From Pseudomonadota bacterium (GTDB taxonomy: Bacteria; Pseudomonadota; Gammaproteobacteria; Steroidobacterales; Steroidobacteraceae): DNA of 64,000 nt. Positions 33,534-45,037 of the stretch are shown here, piece after piece. Numbering within the stretch: the first letter of the stretch is position 1; every line of letters starts with the position of its first letter. Under the pieces are notes generated by a model. That model saw only the letters and a list, made by a program, of their open reading frames with translations. It did not search any database and was not told where the DNA came from. The position numbers and the translations under genes are program-made. Location: assembly GCA_021816775.1 (NCBI GenBank), contig JAKAXA010000012.1:1-64000 (forward strand), in the 5' to 3' direction.

Positions 33534-34571
33534 ATGAACGCCATTGCCGAGATTCGCCCGATCGAGCCGGAGCACCGGGTGCGGTGTGGGCCGGCTGAGT
33601 CCGTGCGCGAAGGCCTGTTCGAGATCCCGGGCGGCCTGTCCCTGTATCACGGCGGGCGATTGCCCGCGGTGCGAGTCGCCTGGCGACTGGCCGGAGCGGC
33701 CAATGGCCCGGTGGTCTGCGCGCTCGGGGGCATTTCCGCGAACCGCCGGGTCTGCCTGACCGACCCGGCGCGCCAGAGCTGGTGGGCGGAGGTGGCAGGC
33801 CCCGCACGCGCGCTCGATACCGAGCGCTGCCGGGTGCTGAGTTTTGATTACCTTGGGGGCAGCGGGGAGACGAGCGGACCTGCCGCCGGGGAGAGCTTCC
33901 CCAGCGTCTCCACTTACGATCAGGCCGAGGTGCTTGCGCGGCTCATCGATCACCTCGGCATCCCGGCGCTGCGGGCCATCGCCGGGGGCTCCTACGGCGG
34001 CATGGTTGCGCTCGCCTTCGGCGAGCGCTTTCCGGAGCGCGTCGCTCGCCTGCTCGTCCTGTGCGCGACCGACCGTCCCTATCCGCTCGCAAGCGCCTGG
34101 CGCTCGGTACAGCGGGACATCGTGCGCTTCGGCCTCGAGGCCGGCCGTCCGGCCGAGGCGCTCGCGCTGGCGCGCGCGCTGGCGATGTCCACGTACCGCA
34201 GCGCAGAGGAATTCGCGGCGCGCTTCGCCGGCCCGGCAGTGTTCGAGGCGGGACGCGCGCGCCTTCCGGTGGAGCGCTATCTGGCGGCGCGCGGCGCCGA
34301 CTACGCCGCGCACTATCGCGCCGAGGCCTTCCTGTGCCTGTCCGAATCCATCGACCTGCACCGCGTCGAGGCGAGCCGCATCTGCGTGCCGACCACGGCC
34401 GTGGCGGTGCGCGAGGACATGCTCGCCCCGCCCTCCGAGGTGCGCGCCATGGTCGCGAGACTCCATGCGGCGCGGCTGTACGAGATCACATCGATTTACG
34501 GGCACGACGCCTTTCTGAAGGAATCCCAACAGCTCCGCGGCGTGTTCGCCCCGGTGCTCGAGAACCTGTGA
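33534..34571 (+). CDS. metX: Homoserine O-acyltransferase (MetX family)
   Basis: Alpha/beta-hydrolase-fold acyltransferase of 345 residues that activates homoserine for sulfur assimilation. Seen: VCALGGISANRRV and LSFDYLGGSGETSG near the N-terminal half, the nucleophile elbow AGGSYGGMVALAFGERFP, the acid in AVREDMLAPPSEV and the catalytic His in IYGHDAFLKE at the C-terminus. The Tyr after the nucleophile Ser and the overall pattern resemble Xanthomonadales MetX proteins, which use succinyl-CoA rather than acetyl-CoA; this cannot be settled from sequence by eye. The start is placed at ATG 33534 with GGAG upstream. It lies three bases before metB, and both are under the SAM riboswitch. Confidence 0.92.
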   Translation: MNAIAEIRPIEPEHRVRCGPAESVREGLFEIPGGLSLYHGGRLPAVRVAWRLAGAANGPVVCALGGISANRRVCLTDPARQSWWAEVAGPARALDTERCRVLSFDYLGGSGETSGPAAGESFPSVSTYDQAEVLARLIDHLGIPALRAIAGGSYGGMVALAFGERFPERVARLLVLCATDRPYPLASAWRSVQRDIVRFGLEAGRPAEALALARALAMSTYRSAEEFAARFAGPAVFEAGRARLPVERYLAARGADYAAHYRAEAFLCLSESIDLHRVEASRICVPTTAVAVREDMLAPPSEVRAMVARLHAARLYEITSIYGHDAFLKESQQLRGVFAPVLENL

Positions 34572-34573
34572 TC

Positions 34574-35755
34574 ATGAAGCACCCGAGCCCTGCACACTCT
34601 CAGATCACCCGCACGGTCCGCGCGGGCCTGGAATCCGATCCGCTCACCGGCGCGGTCGTCCCGCCGATTCACTTGAGCTCGACGTTCGCGTTCCGCGCCT
34701 TCGGCGAGAAGGGCGCCTACGACTACACCCGCTCGGGCAATCCCACCCGGGACCTCTTGTGCCGGGCGCTCGCGGAGCTCGAGGGCGGCGCCGGCGCCGT
34801 GGTCACCGCCACCGGCATGGCGGGCATCACGCTCGCGGGGTACCTGGCGCCGGCGGGCGGGCGGATCGTGGCGCCCCACGATTGCTACGGCGGCACTTAT
34901 CGATTGTTGGATGCGTGGCGGCGCCGCGGGGAGCGGCAAGTCGAGTTCATCGACTACGGTGACGCCGCGGCGCTGCAGGCGGCGCTCGCGACGCCGGCCG
35001 CGCTGGTATGGATCGAGACGCCGAGCAACCCGCTGCTGCGCATCACGGACATCGAGCGCATCGCCGCCCTGGGACATGCGGCTGGCGCCAAGGTCGTAGT
35101 CGACAACACGTTTCTCTCGCCGGTGTGGCAGCAGCCGCTCGCCCTCGGGGCCGATGTGGTCGTGCACTCCACGACCAAGTACCTCAACGGCCACAGCGAT
35201 GTGGTCGGCGGCGCGGTGGCGGCGCGAGAGACGGCGGTCTACGAGGAACTCGCCTGGTGGGCCAATTGCCTCGGGATCACCGGCTCGCCGTTCGACAGTT
35301 TCCTCACGCTGCGCGGGCTGCGCACGCTCCATGCCCGGCTCGAGCATCACGGCCGCAACGCCCAGGCGCTCGCCGAATGGCTGGCCCAACAGCCGGGGGT
35401 GCTCAGGGTCCACTATCCGGGGCTCCCGGGGCACCCCGGGCACGAGATTGCGCGGCGCCAGCAGCGCGGCTTCGGCGCCATCGTCACGGTGGAGCTCGCC
35501 GGCGGGCTTGCCGCCGTGCGCGCCTTCACCGAGGGACTCGCGTACTTCTCCCTGGCCGAATCCCTCGGCGGCGTCGAGAGCCTGGTGGCCCATCCGGCCA
35601 CGATGACTCATGCGGCCATGGAGCCGGCGGCGCGCGCCAGGGCGGGTCTGACCGACGAGCTGATCCGCCTGTCGGTGGGCATCGAGGCGCTGGAGGATCT
35701 GCGCTCGGACTTGGCCGTCGGCCTCGAGCGGGCCCGCGCGTCGGCGGCGGCCTAA
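34574..35755 (+). CDS. metB: Cystathionine gamma-synthase family PLP enzyme
   Basis: Trans-sulfuration enzyme of 393 residues joining cysteine to activated homoserine to give cystathionine. Family blocks are RAGLESDPLTGAVVPPIHLS, YDYTRSGNPTRDLL, TGMAGITLAGYL, WIETPSNPLLRITDI, VDNTFLSPVWQQPLALGADV, and the PLP lysine in VVHSTTKYLNGHSDVVGGAV. SLGGVESLVAHPATMTHA near the end is typical. O-acetylhomoserine sulfhydrylase or cystathionine lyase are alternatives within the family; adjacency to the MetX-type gene favours gamma-synthase. The stop codon overlaps the convergent lipoprotein stop. Confidence 0.93.
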   Translation: MKHPSPAHSQITRTVRAGLESDPLTGAVVPPIHLSSTFAFRAFGEKGAYDYTRSGNPTRDLLCRALAELEGGAGAVVTATGMAGITLAGYLAPAGGRIVAPHDCYGGTYRLLDAWRRRGERQVEFIDYGDAAALQAALATPAALVWIETPSNPLLRITDIERIAALGHAAGAKVVVDNTFLSPVWQQPLALGADVVVHSTTKYLNGHSDVVGGAVAARETAVYEELAWWANCLGITGSPFDSFLTLRGLRTLHARLEHHGRNAQALAEWLAQQPGVLRVHYPGLPGHPGHEIARRQQRGFGAIVTVELAGGLAAVRAFTEGLAYFSLAESLGGVESLVAHPATMTHAAMEPAARARAGLTDELIRLSVGIEALEDLRSDLAVGLERARASAAA

Positions 35756-36543
35756 CTGGCCTTGATGCTGAGGATCTTGCCGCGCGCCGTGAACGCGGCG
35801 GTGCGGCGCTCCATGATCAGAAAGATTCCGTAGGCGCTGAGGTAGGTGGTCCGGTTGCGCGAGCGCACGACACCGTTGCGGCTGATCGCGCACTTGAGGT
35901 TCAGCGCGCGGCCCGGCAGCTGCGCGAGCAGCCGGCGGGCCGGATAGAACCTCGGCGCGGCCGTGCAGGTGTCGGTGATGCGCCCGTGCCGCCAGCGCAG
36001 CGTCAGGTGGTAGGTCTTGCCCGGCTGGGGATGGGCCACGCCCGGCGTCAGGGCGCGCAGCTGCTGCAGCCGCATCGGCGGTCGGGCCAGGCCGCTCCGA
36101 TAGTCGATGTTCTGGTGCTCGAGGCTCATCAGTCCCAGGTAGCCGAGGTTGAGATTGAGGGCCACCGGGATGGTGTTGAAGGAGAGCTGCTCGCGTCCTT
36201 GCACGTAGCCGCCACCGATATTGGTCAGCGTGTCGGTGACGAGCATCTTGACGTTGACGTCCCGAAGCGTGACATGACGGACGAACTGCCGAGTCACCAC
36301 CAGCGTATGGAAGGGAAGGGTGACCGGCCCGGCATGCGCGATCTCGGCGCGCACACCGGGCGGCAGCTGCGCTGGGGAAAAGTGCGCCGCCAGGTAAGCC
36401 GGCACGTCGCGCGTGATGAGCGAAGCCCGCACGAACGCGGGGTGTTTGGCGGGAGCGACTGCCGCTGGCGGCGCGGTCGAGGCGCAGCCGCTCAGGCCGA
36501 CCCCGGCAAGGGCGGCAGAACACACAACCGCGTATCGATTCAT
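35752..36543 (-). CDS. Putative lipoprotein of unknown function
   Basis: A 263-residue protein with a lipoprotein signal peptide, NRYAVVCSAALAGVGLSGCA, whose LSGC is the lipobox. The mature part contains HTLVVTRQFVRHVTLRDVNV, LTNIGGGYVQGREQLSFNTI and CAISRNGVVRSRNRTTYLSA; no known domain was recognised. Two Cys (DTCTAAP and NLKCAISR) could form a disulfide. It lies 55 bases downstream of leuB on the same strand, so it may be read through from the leu operon, but no functional link is apparent. Confidence 0.8.
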   Translation of the reverse strand: MNRYAVVCSAALAGVGLSGCASTAPPAAVAPAKHPAFVRASLITRDVPAYLAAHFSPAQLPPGVRAEIAHAGPVTLPFHTLVVTRQFVRHVTLRDVNVKMLVTDTLTNIGGGYVQGREQLSFNTIPVALNLNLGYLGLMSLEHQNIDYRSGLARPPMRLQQLRALTPGVAHPQPGKTYHLTLRWRHGRITDTCTAAPRFYPARRLLAQLPGRALNLKCAISRNGVVRSRNRTTYLSAYGIFLIMERRTAAFTARGKILSIKAS

Positions 36544-36598
36544 CGCGTGTTTCCTTCCCGCACGAGCGCCGCGCCACTTCTGTCTCGTGGCCGGTACC

Positions 36599-37654
36599 TT
36601 ACAGCCTTTTGAGGACGGCGTCGCCCGCCTCCTGCGTCGTGACCGCCTGTCCGGCGCCGGCGAGATCGGGTGTCAGTGCCCCTGCGATGATCGCCTCCGA
36701 GACGGCCTTCTCCAGCGCATCGGCCTCCGCCGCGAGTGTGAGGGAATGCCTCAGCAGCAAAGCGACGCTGAGCAGCGTGCCGTAGGGGTTGGCGATGCCA
36801 CGGCCTGCGATGTCCGGCGCCGAGCCGTGAATGGGCTCGTATAGGCCCCGGCGGCCCTCGCCGAGGGAGGCCGACGGCAGCAGCCCCAGCGAGCCGGCCA
36901 GCATGGAGGCCTCGTCAGTGAGGATGTCGCCGAACATGTTCTCGGTCACCAGGACGTCGAAATCGCGCGGCCGGCGGATCAGATGCATGGCCGCGGAATC
37001 CACCAGCATGTGCTCGAGGGTCACGTCCGGGAATTCCTCGCGCATCAGGCGCGTCGTGACCTCGCGCCACAGACGGGAGGTCTCCAGTACGTTCGCCTTG
37101 TCGATCGACACCAGCTTGTGCCGCCGCTGCTGCGCGAGGCGCGCCGCCGAGCGCACGATGCGCTCGATCTCGGCGACCGTGTACGTGCAGACGTCGGTGG
37201 CGCTGCCCGCCTCGCGGCGCTTGTCGCCGAAGTAGATGCCGCCGGTGAGCTCGCGCACGAACATCAGATCGACGCCCTTCAGGATCTCGGGCTTGAGGGT
37301 CGAGGCGCCGAGCAGGGCGGGGTGCACCCTGACCGGCCGCAGGTTGGCATAGACCCCGAGCGCGCGGCGCAGGCCGAGCAGGCCCTGTTCGGGGCGAACC
37401 TTCGCCTGCGGCGCCGACCACTTCGGGCCGCCGATCGCCCCGAGCAGCACCGCGTCGGCCGCGAGGCAGGCGCGCAGCGTCTCATCCGGCAGCGGGTTGC
37501 CGGTCAGATCGATGGCCGCCCCGCCGAAGGGCAGCTCGGTGAGCGTGAAGGTGTGGCCGTGGCGCTCGGCGAGCGCGCGCAGGCAGCGCATGCCCTCGGC
37601 CATCACTTCCGGCCCGATCCCATCGCCGGGCAGGACCGCGATGTGTGCCTTCAC
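36599..37654 (-). CDS. leuB: 3-isopropylmalate dehydrogenase
   Basis: NAD-dependent beta-decarboxylating dehydrogenase of leucine synthesis (351 residues). Motifs: [16 protein letters not shown] at the start, [10 protein letters not shown], the substrate loop [44 protein letters not shown] (catalytic Lys-Asp area), [20 protein letters not shown] and the cofactor loop [20 protein letters not shown]. The start overlaps leuD by four bases. It is the last enzyme gene of the ilvC-leu operon. Confidence 0.97.
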   Translation of the reverse strand: MKAHIAVLPGDGIGPEVMAEGMRCLRALAERHGHTFTLTELPFGGAAIDLTGNPLPDETLRACLAADAVLLGAIGGPKWSAPQAKVRPEQGLLGLRRALGVYANLRPVRVHPALLGASTLKPEILKGVDLMFVRELTGGIYFGDKRREAGSATDVCTYTVAEIERIVRSAARLAQQRRHKLVSIDKANVLETSRLWREVTTRLMREEFPDVTLEHMLVDSAAMHLIRRPRDFDVLVTENMFGDILTDEASMLAGSLGLLPSASLGEGRRGLYEPIHGSAPDIAGRGIANPYGTLLSVALLLRHSLTLAAEADALEKAVSEAIIAGALTPDLAGAGQAVTTQEAGDAVLKRL

Positions 37655-38232
37655 GCCAGGGCCGAGCGCGCTTCGTAGGCGCTGATCTGCGCCGCGCGCT
37701 CGAGCAGGAAGCCGAGCTCATCGACCCCGTTCATCAGACAGTAGCGCGCGAACGGCTCGAGCGGAAAGCGCGCCGTCTCGCCGCCGGGCAGCGTCAGGGC
37801 GCTCGAGCCCAGGTCGATCGTGACCTCGGCGCCGGGGTGCTCGATGAGCCAGCGGTGCGCGCCGGGCTCGACGATCACCGGCAGCAGCCCGTTCTTCAGC
37901 GCGTTGTTGCGAAAGATGTCGGCGATCTGCGTGCTCACCACCGCGCGCACGCCAAAGTCGCTGAGCGCCCAGGGCGCGTGCTCGCGCGAGGAGCCGCAGC
38001 CGAAGTTGTGGCCCGCCACCAGGATGCTGCAGCCGCGGGCTTGCGGCTGGTTGAGGACGAAGTCCGCGCGCGGCGCCCCGTCCGGGCCGTAGCGCCAGTC
38101 GGCGAACAGGTGCTCACCGAGGCCCTCGCGGCTCGTGGTGGTGAGGAAGCGCGCCGGGATGATCTGGTCGGTGTCGATGTCGTTGGCGGCCAGCACGACG
38201 GTGCGCGAGCGCAGAGTTCGGATCGGCTCCAT
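37651..38232 (-). CDS. leuD: 3-isopropylmalate dehydratase small subunit
   Basis: Swivelling small subunit of isopropylmalate isomerase (193 residues). [20 protein letters not shown] and [17 protein letters not shown] are the substrate-binding signatures, and [13 protein letters not shown] follows. Overlap TGATG with leuC (one shared base) and ATGA with leuB show tight translational coupling. Confidence 0.97.
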   Translation of the reverse strand: MEPIRTLRSRTVVLAANDIDTDQIIPARFLTTTSREGLGEHLFADWRYGPDGAPRADFVLNQPQARGCSILVAGHNFGCGSSREHAPWALSDFGVRAVVSTQIADIFRNNALKNGLLPVIVEPGAHRWLIEHPGAEVTIDLGSSALTLPGGETARFPLEPFARYCLMNGVDELGFLLERAAQISAYEARSALA

Positions 38233-39635
38233 CAGATGAGCTCCCTCGGGTCCGTGACACGGCCGCGCACGGCGCAGGCCGCCGCGGTGAGCGGACTGGC
38301 GAGCAGGGTGCGGGCCCCGATCCCCTGCCGGCCCTCGAAATTGCGGTTGCTGGTGCTCACGGCGTAGTGCCCCTTGGGCACCAGATCGCCGTTCATGCCG
38401 AGACACATCGAGCAGCCCGACTCGCGCCACTCGGCGCCCGCCTCGATGAAGATGCGATCGAGCCCCTCGGCCTCGGCCTCGCGCTTGACCTGCTGCGAGC
38501 CCGGCACCACCAGCATGTGCACGCCCGTGGCAACCTTGCGACCGCGCAGGAGCGAGGCGGCGGCGCGCAGGTCCGAGAGCCGCCCGTTGGTGCAGCTGCC
38601 GACGAACACGACGTTCACCGGGTGTTCCTGGATGCGCTCGCCGGGGGCGAAGCCCATGTAGGCGAGCGACTTGGCGAACACCGGGTCGTCGGTGCGCTCG
38701 GGAATCGTGCCGCCGACCGGGATCACCATCCCGGGGTTGGTGCCGTAGGTCATCATCGGCTCGAGCGCCGCGGCGTCGATGTCGACCTCGCGGTCGAAGC
38801 GCGCTGCGGGATCGCCCGGCAGCTGCCGCCAGCGCTCGAGCGCGCCGTCCCAGGCCTCGCCCTGCGGGGCTCGGAGCCGGCCGGCGAGGTAGCGGAAGGT
38901 CGTCTCATCCGGAGCGATCATGCCGGCGCGCGCGCCAGCCTCGATCGACATGTTGCACACGGTCATGCGCGCGTCCATGTCGAGCCCGGCGATGGTCTCG
39001 CCGCGGTACTCGATGACGTGCCCGGTGCCGCCGCCTACCCCGATCCGGCCGATGATGGCGAGAATGAGGTCCTTGGCGCCGACGCCCGCGCTCAGCCGGC
39101 CGTGCACGTTGACCGCGAGCGTGCGCGGCTTGCGCTGCAGCAGGCATTGCGTCGCGAACACATGCCCGACCTCGGTGGTGCCGATGCCGAAGGCGAGCGC
39201 CCCGAGCGCCCCGTGCGTGCTGGTGTGGCTGTCGCCGCACACCACGGTCTTGCCCGGCTGCGTCAGCCCGAGCTCCGGCCCGATGATGTGCACGATGCCG
39301 CGTCGCGCATCGTGCAGGCCGAGCAGCTCGACGCCGAAGGCCTCGCAGTTGCGCTCGAGCTCGCGCACCTGGCGGGCCGCCGCCTCGATGCCGATCGGCG
39401 CGCCGCCGAAGACCTGTTCGGTGCGAGTCGGCGTCGAGTGATCCATGGTGGCGAAGGTGAGGTCCGGGCGGCGCAGCCGCAGGCCGCGCTCGCGCAGTGC
39501 GGTGAACGCCTGGGGGGAGGTGACCTCGTGGATCAGGTGCAGGTCGATGTACAGCACCGCCGGAGTGTCGGCCGTTTCCGGCACGACCTCATGGCTGCGC
39601 CACACCTTCTCGAACAGCGTCAGCGGTGCCGTCAT
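38232..39635 (-). CDS. leuC: 3-isopropylmalate dehydratase large subunit
   Basis: Catalytic subunit carrying a 4Fe-4S cluster (467 residues). [38 protein letters not shown] (first cluster Cys) and [12 protein letters not shown] (second and third Cys) are the aconitase-family signatures. The first residues [12 protein letters not shown] and [16 protein letters not shown] match the LeuC N-terminus. The start overlaps the ilvE stop by four bases. Confidence 0.97.
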   Translation of the reverse strand: MTAPLTLFEKVWRSHEVVPETADTPAVLYIDLHLIHEVTSPQAFTALRERGLRLRRPDLTFATMDHSTPTRTEQVFGGAPIGIEAAARQVRELERNCEAFGVELLGLHDARRGIVHIIGPELGLTQPGKTVVCGDSHTSTHGALGALAFGIGTTEVGHVFATQCLLQRKPRTLAVNVHGRLSAGVGAKDLILAIIGRIGVGGGTGHVIEYRGETIAGLDMDARMTVCNMSIEAGARAGMIAPDETTFRYLAGRLRAPQGEAWDGALERWRQLPGDPAARFDREVDIDAAALEPMMTYGTNPGMVIPVGGTIPERTDDPVFAKSLAYMGFAPGERIQEHPVNVVFVGSCTNGRLSDLRAAASLLRGRKVATGVHMLVVPGSQQVKREAEAEGLDRIFIEAGAEWRESGCSMCLGMNGDLVPKGHYAVSTSNRNFEGRQGIGARTLLASPLTAAACAVRGRVTDPRELI

Positions 39636-40591
39636 CGCAGCGCAACCGCCGCCGGGGCAGCCATGTCGACGTGATCGAGCCAGCCCCATTTGTCGGGCGT
39701 CGCCCCGGTGAAGAGCCCGAAGAACGCCTTCTGCAGCGTCTCGGTGATCGGGCCGCGCGCGCCGCTGCCGACCAAGAGACGGTCGACGGAGCGGATGGGG
39801 GTGATCTCGACCGCGGTGCCGGTGAAGAACGCCTCGTCCGCTATATAGAGGAGTTCGCGCGGAATGGCGCACTCGCGCACCTCGATGCCGCGCTCGCGCG
39901 CCAGGCGCATGACGGTCTCGCGCGTGATGCCGCCGAGGACCGAGTGGGCCAGCGAGGGCGTGAGCAGCACGCCGTCCTTGACGAGGAAGAGATTCTCGCC
40001 CGAGCCCTCGCTGATGGTGCCGTCGGGGGAGAGCCCGATCCCCTCCTGGAACCCGAGCCGGCGGGCCTCGGCGCCGATCAGCTGGCTCGACAGATAGTTG
40101 CCGCCCGCCTTGGCGAGCGCCGGCAGGGTGTTGGGCGCGACGCGCTGCCAGGACGAGATGCACACATCCACTCCCTGCTCCTCGCTCTCGCCGCCGAGGT
40201 ATTTACCCCATTCCCAGGCGGCCACCGCGACCTCCGTCGGCGGCTCGTTCTTCGGCGTCACGCCGATTTCCCCGTAGCCGCGGAAGGCGATCGGACGGAT
40301 GTACGCACCCTTGACGAGGCCGTTGGCGGCGATCACCTGCCGGCAGGCCGCATCGATCTGGCCGGCCGAGAACGGCAGGCTCATGCGATAGATCTTCGCC
40401 GAGTCGAACAGCCGGCGGGTGTGATCGCGCAGGCGGAAGATGGCCACACCCTTGTGCGTGGCGTACGCCCGCACGCCTTCGAAGACCGAGGAGCCGTAGT
40501 GCAGGGCATGCGAGAGCACGTGCACCGTGGCCTTCTCCCAGGGAACCAGCTTGCCGTTGAACCAGATGAATTGAGTGGCCGGAATGGGCAT
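39632..40591 (-). CDS. ilvE: Branched-chain amino acid aminotransferase
   Basis: Class IV PLP aminotransferase making Leu, Ile and Val from their keto acids (319 residues). [40 protein letters not shown] and the PLP lysine in [20 protein letters not shown] are evident, with [20 protein letters not shown] following. An upstream ATG at 40597 would add two residues. Its place between leuA and leuC is unusual compared with the enteric ilv operon and puts it under the same attenuator. Confidence 0.96.
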   Translation of the reverse strand: MPIPATQFIWFNGKLVPWEKATVHVLSHALHYGSSVFEGVRAYATHKGVAIFRLRDHTRRLFDSAKIYRMSLPFSAGQIDAACRQVIAANGLVKGAYIRPIAFRGYGEIGVTPKNEPPTEVAVAAWEWGKYLGGESEEQGVDVCISSWQRVAPNTLPALAKAGGNYLSSQLIGAEARRLGFQEGIGLSPDGTISEGSGENLFLVKDGVLLTPSLAHSVLGGITRETVMRLARERGIEVRECAIPRELLYIADEAFFTGTAVEITPIRSVDRLLVGSGARGPITETLQKAFFGLFTGATPDKWGWLDHVDMAAPAAVALR

Positions 40592-40616
40592 GAACAATCT
40601 CCCGTGGCGCTGCCGA

Positions 40617-42194
<1,578 letters not shown>

Positions 42195-42233
42195 GGAAGA
42201 TTCTCCTGAAGAGGCGGGGAGGGGCGCGGGGGC

Positions 42234-43229
42234 TCAGGCGCGCGGGTCGTTGAGCCAGGGCATGCGCGCGCGCAGCCGGGCGCCGACCTTCTCGATCGGG
42301 TGGCGGATGTCGCGCTTGAGCAGCTTCTCGTAGCGCTTGCGCCCGGCAGCGTTCTCGCGGATCCACTGGCGAGCGAACTGGCCGGACTGGATCTCCTGCA
42401 GCACCTCCTTCATCTCCTGCTTCACGCGCGCATCGACGATGCGCGGCCCGCGGGTGAGATCGCCGTACTTGGCCGTCTCGCTGATGAACTGGTGCATTTT
42501 CGTGATGCCGCCCTCGTGCAGCAGGTCGACGATCAGCTTCAGCTCGTGCAGACACTCGTAGTAGGCGACCTCCGGCTGGTAGCCGGCCTCGACCAGCGTC
42601 TCCCAGCCGCGCACGACCAGCTCCGTGGCGCCGCCGCACAGCACCGCCTGCTCGCCGAACAGGTCCGTCTCGGTCTCCTCGGCGAAGGTGGTCTGGAGCA
42701 CCCCGCCACGCGTGCCGCCGATGCCATGCGCATACGCGAGCGCGCGAGCGCGCGCCTTGCCGGTGGCGTTCTGGGCCACGGCGATCAGGCACGGCACGCC
42801 GCGGCCCTGCTGGTACTGCCGGCGCACCAGATCGCCCGGCCCCTTCGGGGCGATCAGGACCACGTCGAGATCCTTGCGCGGCTTGATCTGCTTGAAGTGA
42901 ATGTTGAAGCCGTGCGCGAACAGCAGCGTCGCGCCGCGCTTGAGCGCGGGCTCGATGCTCTCGTAGAGCGCCTTCTGCGCCAGATCCGGCACCAGCATCG
43001 CCACCAGATCGGCGTCCCGGGCCGCGCGCGAGGGCTCCGCGACCGCCAGGCCGTCCTTCTTCGCCTTCTTCCAGCTGGGGCCGCCCTTGCGCACTCCCAC
43101 GATGACCTCAAAGCCGCTGTCCTTGAGGTTCAGCGCATGCGCGCGGCCCTGGCTGCCATAGCCCATGACCGCGATGCGCGCGCCGCGCAGGGCCTTCTGG
43201 TCGACGTCTTTTTGCGAATACAGCTTCAT
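42234..43229 (-). CDS. ilvC: Ketol-acid reductoisomerase, class I
   Basis: NADPH-dependent enzyme of valine, leucine and isoleucine synthesis (331 residues, class I length). The Rossmann motif is [60 protein letters not shown] (two Mg ligands) and [13 protein letters not shown]-type [18 protein letters not shown] follow. It is the first gene of the operon, preceded by a leader peptide and attenuator. Confidence 0.97.
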   Translation of the reverse strand: MKLYSQKDVDQKALRGARIAVMGYGSQGRAHALNLKDSGFEVIVGVRKGGPSWKKAKKDGLAVAEPSRAARDADLVAMLVPDLAQKALYESIEPALKRGATLLFAHGFNIHFKQIKPRKDLDVVLIAPKGPGDLVRRQYQQGRGVPCLIAVAQNATGKARARALAYAHGIGGTRGGVLQTTFAEETETDLFGEQAVLCGGATELVVRGWETLVEAGYQPEVAYYECLHELKLIVDLLHEGGITKMHQFISETAKYGDLTRGPRIVDARVKQEMKEVLQEIQSGQFARQWIRENAAGRKRYEKLLKRDIRHPIEKVGARLRARMPWLNDPRA

Positions 43230-43293
43230 CTCGATACTCCAAAATCGGCCGCGTGGCCGGGCTGTCAGATCTCAGTCGCGCAGTGACACGCAT

Positions 43294-43331
43294 AAAAAAC
43301 CCCGCAACGGCTTTGATGCCGGTGCGGGGTT
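43294..43331 (-). terminator. Attenuator terminator in the ilvC-leu leader
   Basis: On the minus strand ACCCCGCACCGGC (43330-43318), a six-base loop and GCCGTTGCGGGGT (43311-43299) form a strong stem followed by TTTTTT, 65 bases before ilvC. The 5' arm is also perfectly complementary to GCCGGTGCGGGGT (43393-43381) inside the leader peptide gene, giving a 13-bp antiterminator. Confidence 0.9.
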
Positions 43332-43364
43332 CTGGTGTCTTCTCTCGCCCCTGTCTGTCTGTCC

Positions 43365-43502
43365 TCAGGCGATTGCGAGCACCCCGCACCGGCTGCCCGC
43401 AAGGAGCAGCAGTCCGATAAGGAGTACCGGCAGTCGGCCGAGCAACGCCGCCGCCGCGCGTGAGGCGGTGCGGATTCGGGCGCTGTGTTCTGCGGGTACC
43501 AC
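43365..43502 (-). CDS. Leader peptide of the ilvC-leu operon
   Basis: A 45-codon frame starting at GTG 43502 and ending at TGA 43365. Its second half reads RLPVLLIGLLLLAG, so seven Leu, one Val and one Ile codons are packed into fourteen, followed by SRCGVLAIA. Such a run upstream of an attenuator is the hallmark of ribosome-mediated control by branched-chain amino acids, above all leucine. The first part of the frame and the exact start are uncertain (no clear ribosome-binding site; TTG near 43445 is an alternative). The antiterminator arm begins right after the Leu codons. Confidence 0.7.
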   Translation of the reverse strand: MVPAEHSARIRTASRAAAALLGRLPVLLIGLLLLAGSRCGVLAIA

Positions 43503-43548
43503 GGGCTTTGGGTGCCTGGGCGAGAATAAAGTGGAGATGATGAGGCGG

Positions 43549-43578
43549 ATAGGAGCACACCCGGCGCGCGTTTGTCAA
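43549..43578 (-). promoter_or_regulatory. Promoter of the ilvC-leu operon
   Basis: On the minus strand a consensus -35 TTGACA (43578-43573) is followed after 18 bases by TCCTAT (43554-43549), a weak -10. Transcription would begin about 40 bases before the leader peptide. Confidence 0.55.
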
Positions 43579-43636
43579 TGACACGGCCCGCCAGCGTCTC
43601 TGGCGAGGCGAGCGGGCGAGGCGTTATGCTCGGGCC

Positions 43637-45028
43637 GTGTCGCACGAAATGTTATTGAGTACCGATCCGGGCGAGAGTCGCCCGCTGTGGCTGCTCACCG
43701 AGGGAGAGCTCGAGGCCTGGCTCGAGAGTCAGAGTTCGGTGGTGGCCGCCTGGGTGCGCGCGCATGTGTTTCAGGCCGAGCGCCACCGCGTCCTGACGTT
43801 GCCGTGCGAGGAGGGCGTCGCGGGGGCGGCGCTCGGTCTGGGTGCGCTCGCATCGGCGGGCGAGCTCGGTCCCTGGCACGCCGCCGGGGCGCCGGAGCGC
43901 CTGCCGGCGCTGCCGTGGAGGCTCGCTACGCCCCTGCCGCGGCGCGCGGCGACGCATTTCGTGCTCGGATGGCTGCTCGGCGGCTACCGGATGAACCGCT
44001 ACCGGCTCGATGGGCCGTTCACGCCGGGAGCGGCGCTGATCGCCCCGCCCGAGGCGGACGTGCGCTACGCGCTCGCGGCCGCGCAGGCGAGCGCGCTGGC
44101 GCGTGATCTGATCAACACCCCGCCAAATGATCTGGGACCGCAGGAGCTGGCCGATGCCGCGGTGGCGCTTGCGCGCGAGCGGGGCGCGCGCTGCCAGGTG
44201 CTCAGCGGCGGCGAGCTCGCCGGCTTCCCGCTGCTGCGCGCCGTCGGCGCCGGCAGCGTGCGCGAGCCGCGCCTGATCGACCTGCGCTGGGGCGCGAAGG
44301 ACGCCCCGCGGGTCACCCTCGTCGGCAAGGGCGTGTGCTTCGACACCGGTGGGCTCGATCTGAAACCGGCGAGCGCGATGGCGCTGATGAAAAAGGACAT
44401 GGGCGGGGCGGCCTGCGCGCTCGCGCTGGCGGACTTGCTGATGCGCCTCGATGCGCCCGTGCAGCTGCGCGTGCTCATTCCGGCAGTGGAGAACAGCGTG
44501 GGGGCTGGCGCGTACCGGCCGAGCGACGTGCTGCGCTCTCGCAAGGGCCTGACGGTCGAGGTGGGCAACACCGATGCGGAGGGCAGGCTGGTGCTGGCCG
44601 ATGCGCTGGCCGCCGCCGAGGAGGAGCGCCCCGAGCTCATCATAGATCTGGCCACCCTCACCGGAGCGGCGCGCACGGCGCTCGGGCCGGAGTTGCCGGC
44701 CCTCTACAGCAACCGGCGCGCCCTCGGTGAGCGGCTGCGCGATATCGGCGAGGAGGAGGCCGACCCGCTCTGGCCGATGCCGTTGTGGCAAGGCTACGAG
44801 GAGGACCTGGCGAGCAAAATTGCCGATCTCGGCAATGTTGCATCCACGCCATTCGCCGGCTCGATCATCGCCGCGTTGTTTCTCAGGCGCTTCGTCTCGA
44901 GCAGCACCGAGTGGGTGCATATCGATTTGTATGCGTGGAACGCCAAGGAGCGCCCCGGCCGTCCGGTCGGTGCCGAAGCGCAGTCGGTACGGGCGCTCTA
45001 TCGGCTGTTGCGTGAGCGTTTTGGGTAG
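43637..45028 (+). CDS. M17 leucyl aminopeptidase family protein
   Basis: A 463-residue metallo-exopeptidase releasing N-terminal residues from peptides in the cytoplasm. The C-terminal catalytic domain has VGKGVCFDTGGLDLKP, MKKDMGGAACALALA (metal Lys and Asp), NTDAEGRLVLADALAAAEEE (the M17 signature) and LATLTGAARTALGPELPALY. The N-terminal domain is shorter than in E. coli PepA, as in the PepB-like subgroup. GTG 43637 is used; ATG 43649 is an alternative. It is divergent from the ilvC-leu operon. Confidence 0.93.
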   Translation: MSHEMLLSTDPGESRPLWLLTEGELEAWLESQSSVVAAWVRAHVFQAERHRVLTLPCEEGVAGAALGLGALASAGELGPWHAAGAPERLPALPWRLATPLPRRAATHFVLGWLLGGYRMNRYRLDGPFTPGAALIAPPEADVRYALAAAQASALARDLINTPPNDLGPQELADAAVALARERGARCQVLSGGELAGFPLLRAVGAGSVREPRLIDLRWGAKDAPRVTLVGKGVCFDTGGLDLKPASAMALMKKDMGGAACALALADLLMRLDAPVQLRVLIPAVENSVGAGAYRPSDVLRSRKGLTVEVGNTDAEGRLVLADALAAAEEERPELIIDLATLTGAARTALGPELPALYSNRRALGERLRDIGEEEADPLWPMPLWQGYEEDLASKIADLGNVASTPFAGSIIAALFLRRFVSSSTEWVHIDLYAWNAKERPGRPVGAEAQSVRALYRLLRERFG

Positions 45029-45037
45029 ACTTGCGGC

